Part shown: piece by piece, positions 1 through 5,251 of the stretch
How positions within the stretch are numbered: the first letter of the stretch is position 1
How the letters are laid out: the number at the start of each line of letters is the position of its first letter
Position numbers and translations under genes: made by a program
Notes under the pieces: model-generated
Database searches by the model: none
Told to the model about the DNA's origin: nothing
The model's input: the letters and a program-made list of their open reading frames with translations, nothing else
Origin: JACCXJ01 sp052387115
GTDB taxonomy: Bacteria > Pseudomonadota > Gammaproteobacteria > JACCXJ01
Length of the DNA stretch: 10,694 nt
NCBI GenBank assembly: GCA_052387115.1
Contig: JBQTJM010000102.1
Coordinates: 1 to 10,694 of the forward strand
Direction: 5' to 3'

Positions 1-157
1 CAAGAGGTACGGTGTTTCACGATCACAGGAACGGAAATGGTTCATGGACGCGCGCTCGTTGGAACCCTGACAGATCCGATCGCCCCGCCCTTGAAAAGTT
101 CCATGCTAAGTCCGACAGGCTGCTAGCGACCATGGAAGGCAGAAGCGCTCACGTCGC
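1..157. other. Window edge, unassigned
   Basis: The plus strand is open from base 1 to a TAG at 124-126 (about 41 codons, including TITGTEMVHGRALVGTLTDP), which could be the C-terminus of a gene outside the window; I do not recognise it. The stretch GTCCGACAGGCTGCTAG at about 110-126 resembles a sequence I associate with insertion-sequence ends, but only from memory. Confidence 0.2.
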
Positions 158-442
158 TCATTGCTCATGACCAGCCATCGTTGCCTGCACCGCCCTGCGC
201 GCAGCCACCAGCTCTTCTTGTGCCGCATCCGGCCCGGGGAAGACGCGGCCGGCCTTTCGGTACCAATAGCGCGCGTTGTCGAGATCGCCCTCGAGGGTAT
301 GCACGATCCCATGCAGCCATGCGGCCAGCGCGGAGTCTTGGTCCTGTATGATCTCGTGGGCCTCTTGCCACGCCCCCGCCGTCAAGAGATCTATCGCTCG
401 GGCTAGGGATTCAGTAGCTATCACCGATCCGTCTCCCGGCAT
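158..442 (-). CDS. Small TPR-like conserved hypothetical protein
   Basis: This 94-residue protein is not a named family that I can assign with certainty. It has a helical repeat-like pattern: a first helix around LARAIDLLTAGAWQEAHEII, then an Asp-rich turn, then AAWLHGIVHTLEGDLDNARYWYRKAGR, which resembles a tetratricopeptide-type helix pair with a conserved WYRKAGR ending. Such proteins recur as short cytosolic conserved hypotheticals in proteobacteria; the function is unknown. I chose the ATG at 442 because the similarity begins just after it. The frame stays open to a TTG at 514, which would add 24 residues of unlike, Arg/Cys-rich sequence, and neither start has a strong ribosome binding site. 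The gene is divergent from the cyclo-ligase-like gene to its right. I am fairly confident that it is a real gene and much less so of any function. Confidence 0.7.
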   Translation of the reverse strand: MPGDGSVIATESLARAIDLLTAGAWQEAHEIIQDQDSALAAWLHGIVHTLEGDLDNARYWYRKAGRVFPGPDAAQEELVAARRAVQATMAGHEQ

Positions 443-769
443 TCCGATCCGCGCACTGCACAACGCAAATGCGCAACGGGCGCTCCGGATGTACCTGAAA
501 AGGACTTGACCCAAACCACGATGCGCACCTGAATGCGCGAGCGCGCCTCATACCCTGCCGGCTGGGGCAACCGAGGAGGACCGGTCACCGGTACCGGCTC
601 CGGTCTCAAGTCGCCGGGCCGGTGCACAGACAAAGTGTAGTACAGGCTTGCATACTATGTGTCATAGGAACTTCGGACGCCCTGGGTTAGGCATGTTACA
701 TCGGTCCCGGACAGGGTTCGTCCGAGCGATGGTTAGGACGATGCCTCCAGGCTCGTCTACCATACGCGA
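443..769. other. Divergent intergenic region with no recognised gene
   Basis: This stretch separates two divergently transcribed genes and should hold both promoters. It contains a GC-rich patch of ACCGGT-like repeats around 575-600 and a short palindrome CTATG-TGT-CATAG at about 656-668. A TACTAT hexamer at 653-658 could be a -10 element, but no convincing -35 lies 17 bases upstream. I see no coding pattern here. Confidence 0.4.
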
Positions 770-1507
770 ATGGGTATGGAACGGCGCAAGTTTAAAACCA
801 AGGCCGAGGCGCGACAGGCGGTGTGGGATGCCCTGGTCGAGGCGCAGGTGGCGCGCTTTCCCTTCCCGACCCACGGACGCATCCCGAACTTCGAAGGGGC
901 TCGTGAGGCAGCCGAGCACCTGCTCGCGCACCCGGTGTTCCAAAAAGTCCGCTGCGTCAAGGTCAACCCTGATAGCCCACAGAAGCCCGTCCGTGAAGCC
1001 CTGCTGCGGCGCGGCGTTATGGTGCTCGTCCCGACCCCGAGGCTCAAAGGGGGGTTCCGCACATTCGACCCGGCCAAGATCCCAGCGGACAAGATCTCAC
1101 AAGCCGCAAGCCTGGGCGCCGGCGTGCGTTGGGGAGAGGAGGTGCCCCTTGAAGCCCTTCCGCCAGTGGACCTCATCGTCACGGGCTCTGTAGTCGTGAC
1201 CCGCGATGGCCACCGCTGCGGAAAGGGGCACGGTTACGGGGACCTGGAATACGCGATCCTGAGAGAGCTCGGGCAGGCACCCATACCCGTCGTGACGACC
1301 GTCCACGCCATGCAAGTGGCTGAGGCGTTTCCGGCGGACCCGCATGATCTCCCGGTCGCGGTCATCGCCACCCCCGACAGATGCTTCGAGGTCCCCTTAC
1401 CTCCGGAAGCTCCCAGCGGGATCGACTGGGATCGGCTCCCGCCGGATGCCATGGAAGCGATGCCGATCCTGAAGTCGTTACGGGACTTGCTCGCCATGCG
1501 CCGGTAG
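770..1507 (+). CDS. 5-formyltetrahydrofolate cyclo-ligase-like protein (5-FCL-like/MTHFSD type)
   Basis: This 245-residue protein belongs to the 5-formyltetrahydrofolate cyclo-ligase fold (NagB/RpiA/CoA transferase-like). Classical members convert 5-formyl-THF to 5,10-methenyl-THF with ATP. The key signature is GKGHGYGDLEYAIL at residues 151-164, the phosphate and folate loop region. The N-terminal segment, with KAEARQAVWDAL near residue 11 and CVKVNPDSPQ near residue 62, matches the divergent subfamily related to MTHFSD rather than compact FAU1/YgfA proteins. Members of that subfamily often lack demonstrated cyclo-ligase activity, so the substrate is uncertain. The ATG at 770 is used; an in-frame ATG at 776 is the alternative, and neither has a clear ribosome binding site. 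No frameshift is visible. The last codons run into the stub of an opposing DUF1428 relic. The family call is solid and the exact reaction is inference. Confidence 0.85.
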   Translation: MGMERRKFKTKAEARQAVWDALVEAQVARFPFPTHGRIPNFEGAREAAEHLLAHPVFQKVRCVKVNPDSPQKPVREALLRRGVMVLVPTPRLKGGFRTFDPAKIPADKISQAASLGAGVRWGEEVPLEALPPVDLIVTGSVVVTRDGHRCGKGHGYGDLEYAILRELGQAPIPVVTTVHAMQVAEAFPADPHDLPVAVIATPDRCFEVPLPPEAPSGIDWDRLPPDAMEAMPILKSLRDLLAMRR

Positions 1508-1560
1508 GCCTGCACATTTTTCTTCGGGGCTGGAAGCACGAAACCGTCGATGTATGGCAT
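1492..1560 (-). pseudogene. N-terminal stub of a DUF1428 (YbaA-like) protein
   Basis: Reading the minus strand from an ATG at 1560, the sequence MPYIDGFVLPAPKKNVQAYR matches the conserved start of DUF1428 proteins (MPYVDGFVLPVPKKNL...AYRRMA). A strong AGGAG lies just upstream, at about 1570, and a second in-frame ATG sits at 1566. After about 24 residues the likeness stops and the frame continues as the antisense of the cyclo-ligase-like gene. Most of the gene, normally about 120 residues, is therefore missing, apparently removed by a join near 1492-1507. It lies 32 bases downstream of the VOC gene, consistent with having been the last gene of that small operon. Function of the intact family is poorly known. 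I am confident of the relic and less so of the exact break. Confidence 0.7.
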
Positions 1561-1592
1561 CTTCATTCTCCTGGCTGAGAATTCGGGATCGA

Positions 1593-2000
1593 CTACTCTT
1601 GCTTGATCGCGCTCGGGTCCATGTACATCAGTTCCCAGATGTGCCCATCAAGGTCCTGGAAGCCGTGAGCGTACATGAAGCCGTGATCCTGCGGTTCATT
1701 GTAAGTCGATCCGCCGGCTGCGACGGCCTTGCGGACATAGTCGTCGACCTGTGCGCGGCTCTCGCAGCTCAGGCACACGAGCACCTCGGCGCTTTTCGTC
1801 GCGTCGCAGATCGCCTTGGGCGTGAACTCCTTGAACTTCGCATGCGTCAGCAGCATCGCGTAGATGCTGTCGCTGATCACCATGCAGGCCGCGGTCTCAT
1901 CCGTGAACTGCGGGTTGAACGTGAAGCCGAGCTTGTCGAAGAAGCCCATGGACCCCCTCAGATCCTTTACCGGGAGATTGACGAAGATCTTGGTGGACAT
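1593..2000 (-). CDS. VOC family (glyoxalase/bleomycin resistance-like) protein
   Basis: This is a 135-residue single-module vicinal oxygen chelate protein. It opens with a beta strand and helix, KIFVNLPVKDLRGSMGFFDKLGF at residues 4-26, and ends with the typical DLDGHIWELMYM at residues 117-128, where Glu123 matches the usual second-shell or metal-ligand glutamate. Family members bind a divalent metal and act as lyases, dioxygenases or resistance proteins; this subfamily is usually uncharacterised. The start at 2000 is preferred because AGGAG sits just upstream and homology begins at MSTKIFVNLP; the frame extends 10 codons further to 2030 without support. It follows the YciI gene with a 36-base gap, so the two are probably co-transcribed. 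Pairings of VOC, YciI, DUF1579 and DUF1428 genes, sometimes with an ECF sigma factor, are common in proteobacteria. No sigma gene is seen here. Confidence 0.88.
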   Translation of the reverse strand: MSTKIFVNLPVKDLRGSMGFFDKLGFTFNPQFTDETAACMVISDSIYAMLLTHAKFKEFTPKAICDATKSAEVLVCLSCESRAQVDDYVRKAVAAGGSTYNEPQDHGFMYAHGFQDLDGHIWELMYMDPSAIKQE

Positions 2001-2036
2001 CGTTTGCTCCTGATTCGTTTCGGTTTGCAACGGTGT

Positions 2037-2456
2037 TCAGCGCTGTCCCGACTGCGCCTGCATCTCCGGGAACCCGGCCGCGGCCTTCTGCACGTCCGCG
2101 GGGAAGTCCTCGAACTCCTGCACCTGCCGGATCTCGATCACTTCGTTGTCGGAAGCCGGGCAGCGCTTGGCCCACTCGATCGCCTCCTCCTTCGACTTCA
2201 CCCGGATCATCCAGTAGCCGCCGAGCACTTCTTTGGCTTCGGTGAAAGGTCCGTCCGTAACCGTGGGCTTGCCGCCTTTGAAGGAAACGCGCGCGCCCAT
2301 CGACGGCGGGTGCAGGCCGTCCAGCGAAAGCAGCACGCCGGCCTTCTGCAGGCCTTCGTTGTACTTCATCATCGCCTCAACGGCCTTGGGGTCCGGCATC
2401 GTGCCGGGCTCCGCAGTCTCGTAGCCCTTGGGGATCATCAGCATCATGAATCGCAT
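2037..2456 (-). CDS. YciI/DGPF-domain family protein
   Basis: This 139-residue protein is of the YCII-related (DGPF) family. It starts MRFMMLMIP, has YNEGLQKAGVLLSLDGLHPP at residues 32-51, and carries the name-giving motif VTDGPFTEAKEVLGGYWMIRV at about 66-86, followed by a helix rich in acidic and basic residues, KSKEEAIEWAKRCP. The fold is a small ferredoxin-like alpha/beta dimer in the cytosol. Catalysis is not established for most members, though many sit beside ECF sigma factor genes. A GGAGAG ribosome binding site lies about 8 bases upstream of the ATG at 2456. The gene is intact and spans the usual length. It sits between the broken DUF1579 gene upstream and the VOC gene 36 bases downstream, as part of one minus-strand cluster. 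Confidence 0.9.
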   Translation of the reverse strand: MRFMMLMIPKGYETAEPGTMPDPKAVEAMMKYNEGLQKAGVLLSLDGLHPPSMGARVSFKGGKPTVTDGPFTEAKEVLGGYWMIRVKSKEEAIEWAKRCPASDNEVIEIRQVQEFEDFPADVQKAAAGFPEMQAQSGQR

Positions 2457-2594
2457 CGTGGCTCTCCGCGTTTGGGTTAGATTGAGCGGCTGCGCTTGCC
2501 GACGTTTTCGGCCCGCTGGAGCCCTTCTCTACCGGATTGTCGAACGAGGATTGCGGAAATCGACACTGCCTTCGGCGCCTACTTGTTCCGCCGA

Positions 2595-3056
2595 TCATGC
2601 CGTCGTCATGAACTGCTGCCAGGTCCCGTCGTCGCGCAGCAGGTGCGAGCGTCAGCACCCGGTGGTAGTCACTGTTTAGCTGAATCACGTCCTTGTACTT
2701 CGCCATGTTTCCGTCGCCGGCCATGCTCGGCCCCTCGGCGTTGAGCTTCAGCACTTTCTCGGAGGCATCGAGTCGGCCGTCGTTACACCCAGAGGAGCGT
2801 CATCATTAACCCGATCCAGGTGTCCACCTAGCGCTTTCCTCTGCGGATCGTAGCCGCGCGTCATCATCATCGCGGTGCCGCCACCGGGCATCTCGCCTCG
2901 TCCGTCGGTCCAGAGGCCGCCCAGAGAACCCACGCTCTCGGTGCCCGTGAACTTCTCGGGCGGCTTGCCTGGTTCCGTCGGCGAGTCGACGTCGTTCGTC
3001 CACTCATTGACGAGCTTGTACAGCCACTGGTGTTCCATCTGCGGTTCGGTCTTCAT
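2595..3056 (-). pseudogene. DUF1579 family protein, broken by three frameshifts
   Basis: The minus strand from the ATG at 3056, preceded by AGGAG with 7-base spacing, encodes MKTEPQMEHQWLYKLVNEWT and later GTESVGSLGGLWTDGRGEMPGGGTAMMMTRGYDPQRK, the classic start of DUF1579 proteins. Near 2825-2835 the frame shifts and homology resumes as TWIGLMMTLLWV. Near 2783-2785 an extra base turns WVYDG into a TAA stop, and the match resumes as DGRLDASEKVLKLNAEGPSM and GDGNMAKYKDVIQLNSD. Near 2648-2650 another extra base shifts the frame again, and the match continues as SHLLRDDGTWQQFMTTA to a TGA at 2595-2597. The family runs about 155-160 residues and the pieces add up to nearly all of it, so this is a recent pseudogene and not a fragment. 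Alternatives such as programmed frameshifting are implausible with three sites. It heads the YciI-VOC cluster. Confidence 0.85.
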
Positions 3057-3074
3057 CGCTGGCTCCTGTTGTGT

Positions 3075-3296
3075 TCAGCGGGTGTTCCTCGCCCGAGGTT
3101 CTATCTCCGAAGCGCAACGCCGAAGCCCGTTCCCCATCCCGCCTGCCAAGAGCCCGGGCGAGGCCATGCTCTTTTGCAGCGGTTGGGGCGGGTGCTCGGC
3201 CTCGCGGGTCAATCGCGCGATCTCGCCGTCTTTCTCCGCGAGGAGGACGAGGAGCTCATGAACGTTAGAAGGGCGTTCGAGGGGCTCGCACGACAT
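3075..3296 (-). CDS. Short ORF with coiled-coil start, possibly an IS66 TnpC N-terminal remnant
   Basis: This 73-residue ORF on the minus strand reads VHELLVLLAEKDGEIARLTREAEH at residues 12-35, a heptad-like coiled coil resembling the N-terminal leucine-rich segment of IS66-type transposases (LLAEKDAEIARL...). After it, the sequence turns into proline- and glycine-containing text without recognisable domains and ends just before the DUF1579 start. An IS66 transposase would be about 500 residues, so at most a small N-terminal piece remains. It may equally be a chance ORF. The possible IS end at 3481-3487 lies upstream in the right orientation. Confidence 0.3.
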   Translation of the reverse strand: MSCEPLERPSNVHELLVLLAEKDGEIARLTREAEHPPQPLQKSMASPGLLAGGMGNGLRRCASEIEPRARNTR

Positions 3297-3329
3297 GAAT
3301 CATTGTACCATGCCCTACTACGCAAAGCA

Positions 3330-3398
3330 CTATAAAACCGATGCAAAACGAAGGGTTTGAAGCCTCAGCTCAGGGGGCAGCGCGGGTTTCTCTGTCAT
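3330..3398 (-). CDS. Tiny ORF behind a strong ribosome binding site
   Basis: A 22-residue ORF on the minus strand, beginning MTEKPALPPELRLQTLRF, starts at an ATG at 3398 preceded by GAGGAGAACACGGTG, an unusually good ribosome binding site at about 8 bases. It ends with TAG at 3330-3332. It lies between the possible IS66-like end at 3481-3487 and the coiled-coil ORF at 3075-3296. It could be a leader peptide, the start of a truncated IS gene, or chance. I do not recognise the peptide. Confidence 0.25.
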   Translation of the reverse strand: MTEKPALPPELRLQTLRFASVL

Positions 3399-3402
3399 CA
3401 CC

Positions 3403-3431
3403 GTGTTCTCCTCTCAGACGGACGAGAACAC
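3403..3431. repeat. Perfect 8-bp inverted repeat GTGTTCTC/GAGAACAC
   Basis: GTGTTCTC at 3403-3410 is mirrored exactly by GAGAACAC at 3424-3431 with a 13-base loop. No T-run follows on either strand, so it is not a typical intrinsic terminator. On the minus strand one arm contains the AGGAGAAC that serves as the ribosome binding site of the tiny ORF at 3398. Folding could therefore mask that site, or a dimeric protein could bind here. Confidence 0.5.
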
Positions 3432-3480
3432 AGTTTCGCAAAGGGTCAGCCCGAATAGCTAGATGGGGTTAATAGACCGC

Positions 3481-3487
3481 TTACGCA
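3481..3487 (-). mobile_element. Possible IS66-family terminus (GTAAGCG)
   Basis: The minus strand reads GTAAGCGGTCTATTAACCCC starting at 3487. GTAAGCG is the conserved tip of IS66-family terminal inverted repeats. Downstream on the same strand lie a short ORF with a strong ribosome binding site and a coiled-coil ORF reminiscent of TnpC. No matching opposite end (GTAAGCG on the plus strand) was found in the window, so at most one end of a decayed element is present. A 7-base match is weak evidence alone. Confidence 0.25.
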
Positions 3488-3866
3488 CAAGCTACTCAAC
3501 AGCATGAACGCCATGCTTAAATCCAACACACCTTGGAACCCTAAAATCGCTTGACAACAAACACGGTTGCTCACCCATCTCGGCTTGTCCGCCCGGGCAC
3601 CGCCCCGATCGCCCGCGCGGCCATTCGACCGATTCCAAATGGCTTTCTGATCCCGGGCCGCGCCCCACCCGGTTCGACTCCCCGAGCCGACAGCCTCCTT
3701 TGGCCTGCACTCGCCCGAGAAGCCAAAACGCCCCGGATCCGGGCGCCTCGGAACCGATGAATCGCCAGACAAATCCTCGATCCTGGACCGACCGCTCGCG
3801 CCCTTGACAACCCACCGGTCCATCCGTACTCTTCCTCCCAGCGAAAAAGGGCGTTTGAAGTTCCCA
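3488..3866. other. C-rich intergenic region with no recognised gene
   Basis: The 379 bases between the possible IS end and the quinone oxidoreductase relic contain no recognisable gene. The plus strand is strongly C-biased: by hand count, 3601-3720 has 54 C to 30 G. Long frames exist on both strands but encode Arg/Pro/Gly-rich text without family resemblance. Two TTGACA hexamers occur, at about 3552 and at 3804, the second part of a promoter-like pair. C-rich, G-poor transcripts can serve as Rho loading sites, which is an inference here. Confidence 0.45.
3804..3832 (+). promoter_or_regulatory. Sigma70-like promoter TTGACA-N17-TACTCT
   Basis: A perfect -35 hexamer TTGACA at 3804-3809 is followed after exactly 17 bases by TACTCT at 3827-3832, a 3/6 match to the -10 consensus. 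It points at the truncated quinone oxidoreductase relic, which begins at about 3867, and at the cupin gene beyond. The weak -10 keeps confidence moderate. Confidence 0.4.
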
Positions 3867-4197
3867 TACCTCGACACGGTCGGCGGAGACACGAGGGGCC
3901 GTTCGGGCGGGATCATCAAGCCGGGCGGCATTCTGGTGTCGGTCGTGTCAGAGCCTCTGCCTGAGCGGCATCAATCGAACGGCGTGCGAGCCGTATTTTT
4001 TTCTCGTAGAGGTGACCACGGCGCGGCTGGATACGATCACGGACTTGTTCGATCGGGGCAAGCTGACGGCCCGAGTCGGAACCGTCCTGCCGTTGGAACA
4101 GGCGCGTACGGCGCATGAGATGTTGGGCGGCGCGCCTCACAGCCGGGGCAAGATCGTTTTGAACGTTACTGGCGGCAGCAGCCGTGGTGGTGATTAA
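3867..4197 (+). pseudogene. C-terminal fragment of an NADPH:quinone oxidoreductase (MDR family), frameshifted
   Basis: Reading begins abruptly at about 3867 with YLDTVGGDTRGRSGGIIKPG and GGILVSVVSEPLPERHQSNG, the Rossmann-domain end of zinc-less MDR quinone oxidoreductases (LDTVGGDT...LKPGGILVSVVS). At a run of seven T residues (3996-4002) one extra T shifts the frame; with six T residues the text would read AVFFLVEVTTARLDTITDLF on to RGKLTARVGTVLPLEQARTA and RGKIVLNVTGGS, ending at TAA 4195-4197. The N-terminal GroES-like half and the nucleotide-binding core are absent, replaced by C-rich DNA. Intact members reduce quinones or enones with NADPH in the cytosol. The missing N-terminal half of such a gene appears downstream at 4825, in the same orientation but wrong order. 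The fragment ends 84 bases before the cupin gene. Family identification is firm. Confidence 0.85.
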
Positions 4198-4281
4198 CGG
4201 GTGGAATCGTCTGTCGGTGGCATTCCGGGCTGTGCCTGGCGAAGATCAGCCGGCGGCACGGAAAGTACGAGGAGGAAAGCA

Positions 4282-4629
4282 ATGGCGAAGGTACTGATCG
4301 CATTATGCCTGGCGGCGGCTACCGCCGCGGCTCAAGAGGCCAAGGTGACGCCGCTAATGACGCAGGAACTGGCGGGAATAGACGGCAAAGAGGGCACGAT
4401 GCAGATGGTGGAGTACTCGCCGGGCGGGTCGGACGCTGAGCACCGGCACAATGCTTATGTGTTTGTCTATGTGCTGGAAGGGGCACTGGTGATGCAGGTG
4501 AAGGGTGGGAAGGAAGTGACACTGGGGCCGGGCCAGACATTTTATGAGTCGCCGGGAGACGTGCACACGGTTTCCCGGAATGCCAGCACTACAAAGCCTG
4601 CCAAGTTCCTAGCGTTCTTTGTGAAGTAG
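4282..4629 (+). CDS. Secreted cupin-domain protein, apparently shortened by a TAG codon
   Basis: A 115-residue small cupin with a signal peptide: MAKVLIALCLAAATAAAQEA has a Lys-containing n-region, a hydrophobic core and an Ala-x-Ala-like cleavage site near residue 17, so it should be periplasmic. Cupin motif 1 lies at GGSDAEHRHNAYVFVYVLEG, with metal-type His54 and His56. The position where many cupins have a Glu ligand is Val60, so metal binding may be unusual. Motif 2 is PGDVHTVSRN, with His95. AGGAGG lies upstream of the ATG at 4282. The frame continues after TAG (4627-4629) as KGAPLTVPAK to TGA at 4660-4662, and related cupins commonly end in a tail like KGAPxxVP, so the TAG looks like a recent nonsense change that removes about 11 residues outside the barrel. 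The protein may still fold. The substrate is unknown. It is flanked by two pieces of quinone oxidoreductase genes. Confidence 0.82.
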   Translation: MAKVLIALCLAAATAAAQEAKVTPLMTQELAGIDGKEGTMQMVEYSPGGSDAEHRHNAYVFVYVLEGALVMQVKGGKEVTLGPGQTFYESPGDVHTVSRNASTTKPAKFLAFFVK

Positions 4630-4824
4630 AAGGGGGCTCCGCTTACCGTGCCGGCAAAGTGATCGGTTGGATGACCGCCGGGAGCGTTGTCGGCGAAGCC
4701 TAGTGGCTGTCCGACAAGCCTGTGCCGGCTACGTCCGCGAACACGGGGTAGTTCTAAGGAAGCTGGCCCAGGGGGCACGCGCCGAGGAACCGGTGGTGGA
4801 CGCCGCTATAGACCGAGGCGATAA

Positions 4825-5003
4825 ATGAGAATAATGCGCTTATCTGATTCCGCGCAAGCGCCCGTGTTGATCGAGGAAAACGTTCCTCAGCCGCAACCTC
4901 AGCGAGGCGAACTGCGCTGGTCCGTGTCTATGCGGCTGGGGTGACGCCGACGGAGCTGTTGTGGTATACCACCACTCATAACAAAGACGGCGAGAAACGT
5001 AGC
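4825..5003 (+). pseudogene. N-terminal fragment of an NADPH:quinone oxidoreductase, frameshifted
   Basis: From the ATG at 4825 (or the in-frame ATG at 4834, which fits the family start better) the text reads MRLSDSAQAPVLIEENVPQP then QPQRGEL, the N-terminal GroES-like domain of MDR quinone oxidoreductases. Near 4914-4917 two surplus bases (CG in CTGCGCTGG) shift the frame; the match resumes as LVRVYAAGVTPTELLWYTTT and HNKDGEKRS and then ends at about 5003. The remaining domain, normally about 250 more residues, is missing, and the DNA passes directly into MsrA sequence. Together with the C-terminal piece at 3867-4197 it could be two halves of one rearranged gene or survivors of two tandem copies; the pieces do not overlap, so the sequence cannot decide. 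Confidence 0.82.
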
Positions 5004-5007
5004 CGCG

Positions 5008-5251
5008 CCACCCGACGATATGCAGCGCGAGGTGGCCGAGCTCTACATGGACCAGATCGAGCGCGCGGGCGTGTTCGATGGCGCCGCTCGCCACCGAGCT
5101 TGTGCCGCTGGAGGCGTTTTACGTCGCCGAGGACTATCACCACGACTACGCGGCGCGGAACCCGGATCAGCCCTATATCCACGCCGTGGACCAGCCCAAG
5201 ATCGAGACGATTCAGGCGTATAAGGAGCATCAGGACGAGGAGCTGCAGTAA
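5008..5251 (+). pseudogene. msrA: C-terminal fragment of peptide methionine sulfoxide reductase A, frameshifted
   Basis: Text beginning PDDMQREVAELYMDQIERAG then VFD is the late helix of MsrA proteins. An extra G at about 5080 shifts the frame, after which APLATELVPLEAFYVAEDYH and HDYAARNPDQPYIHAVDQPK match the MsrA C-terminal half (FYxAEDYHxDYxxRNPxQPY). The frame ends at TAA 5249-5251, whose last base is the A of the msrB ATG. The N-terminal half with the catalytic GGCFWG is absent, replaced by the quinone oxidoreductase stub, so no active enzyme can be made. Its last bases still supply GAGGAG at 5237-5242, an ideal ribosome binding site for msrB. It is a different MsrA subtype from the intact copy at 5873, as the two C-termini differ clearly. 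Confidence 0.85.

Noticed and set aside
1554..2480. A 308-codon plus-strand frame across the VOC and YciI genes
   Set aside because: Its protein is Arg/Leu/His-rich with no family resemblance and lies antisense to two clear genes with good ribosome binding sites; it is a high-GC antisense shadow.
3676..3700. GGTTCGACTCC resembling a tRNA T-loop
   Set aside because: The flanking bases do not form a proper 5-bp T-stem, and no anticodon arm or acceptor stem is found.
3446..3931. A 161-codon minus-strand frame through the C-rich gap
   Set aside because: Gly/Arg-rich text without domains, probably kept open by the G-rich composition of that strand; it also overlaps the oxidoreductase relic.
3990..4010. 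Programmed frameshift at the T7 run in the oxidoreductase
   Set aside because: The gene lacks its N-terminal half, so a regulated frameshift would have no product; a plain indel in a homopolymer is simpler.
4640..4646. A second CGCTTAC as partner IS66 end
   Set aside because: It has the same orientation as the one at 3481-3487, not inverted, and lies in the cupin 3' tail, so it cannot be the opposite terminus.
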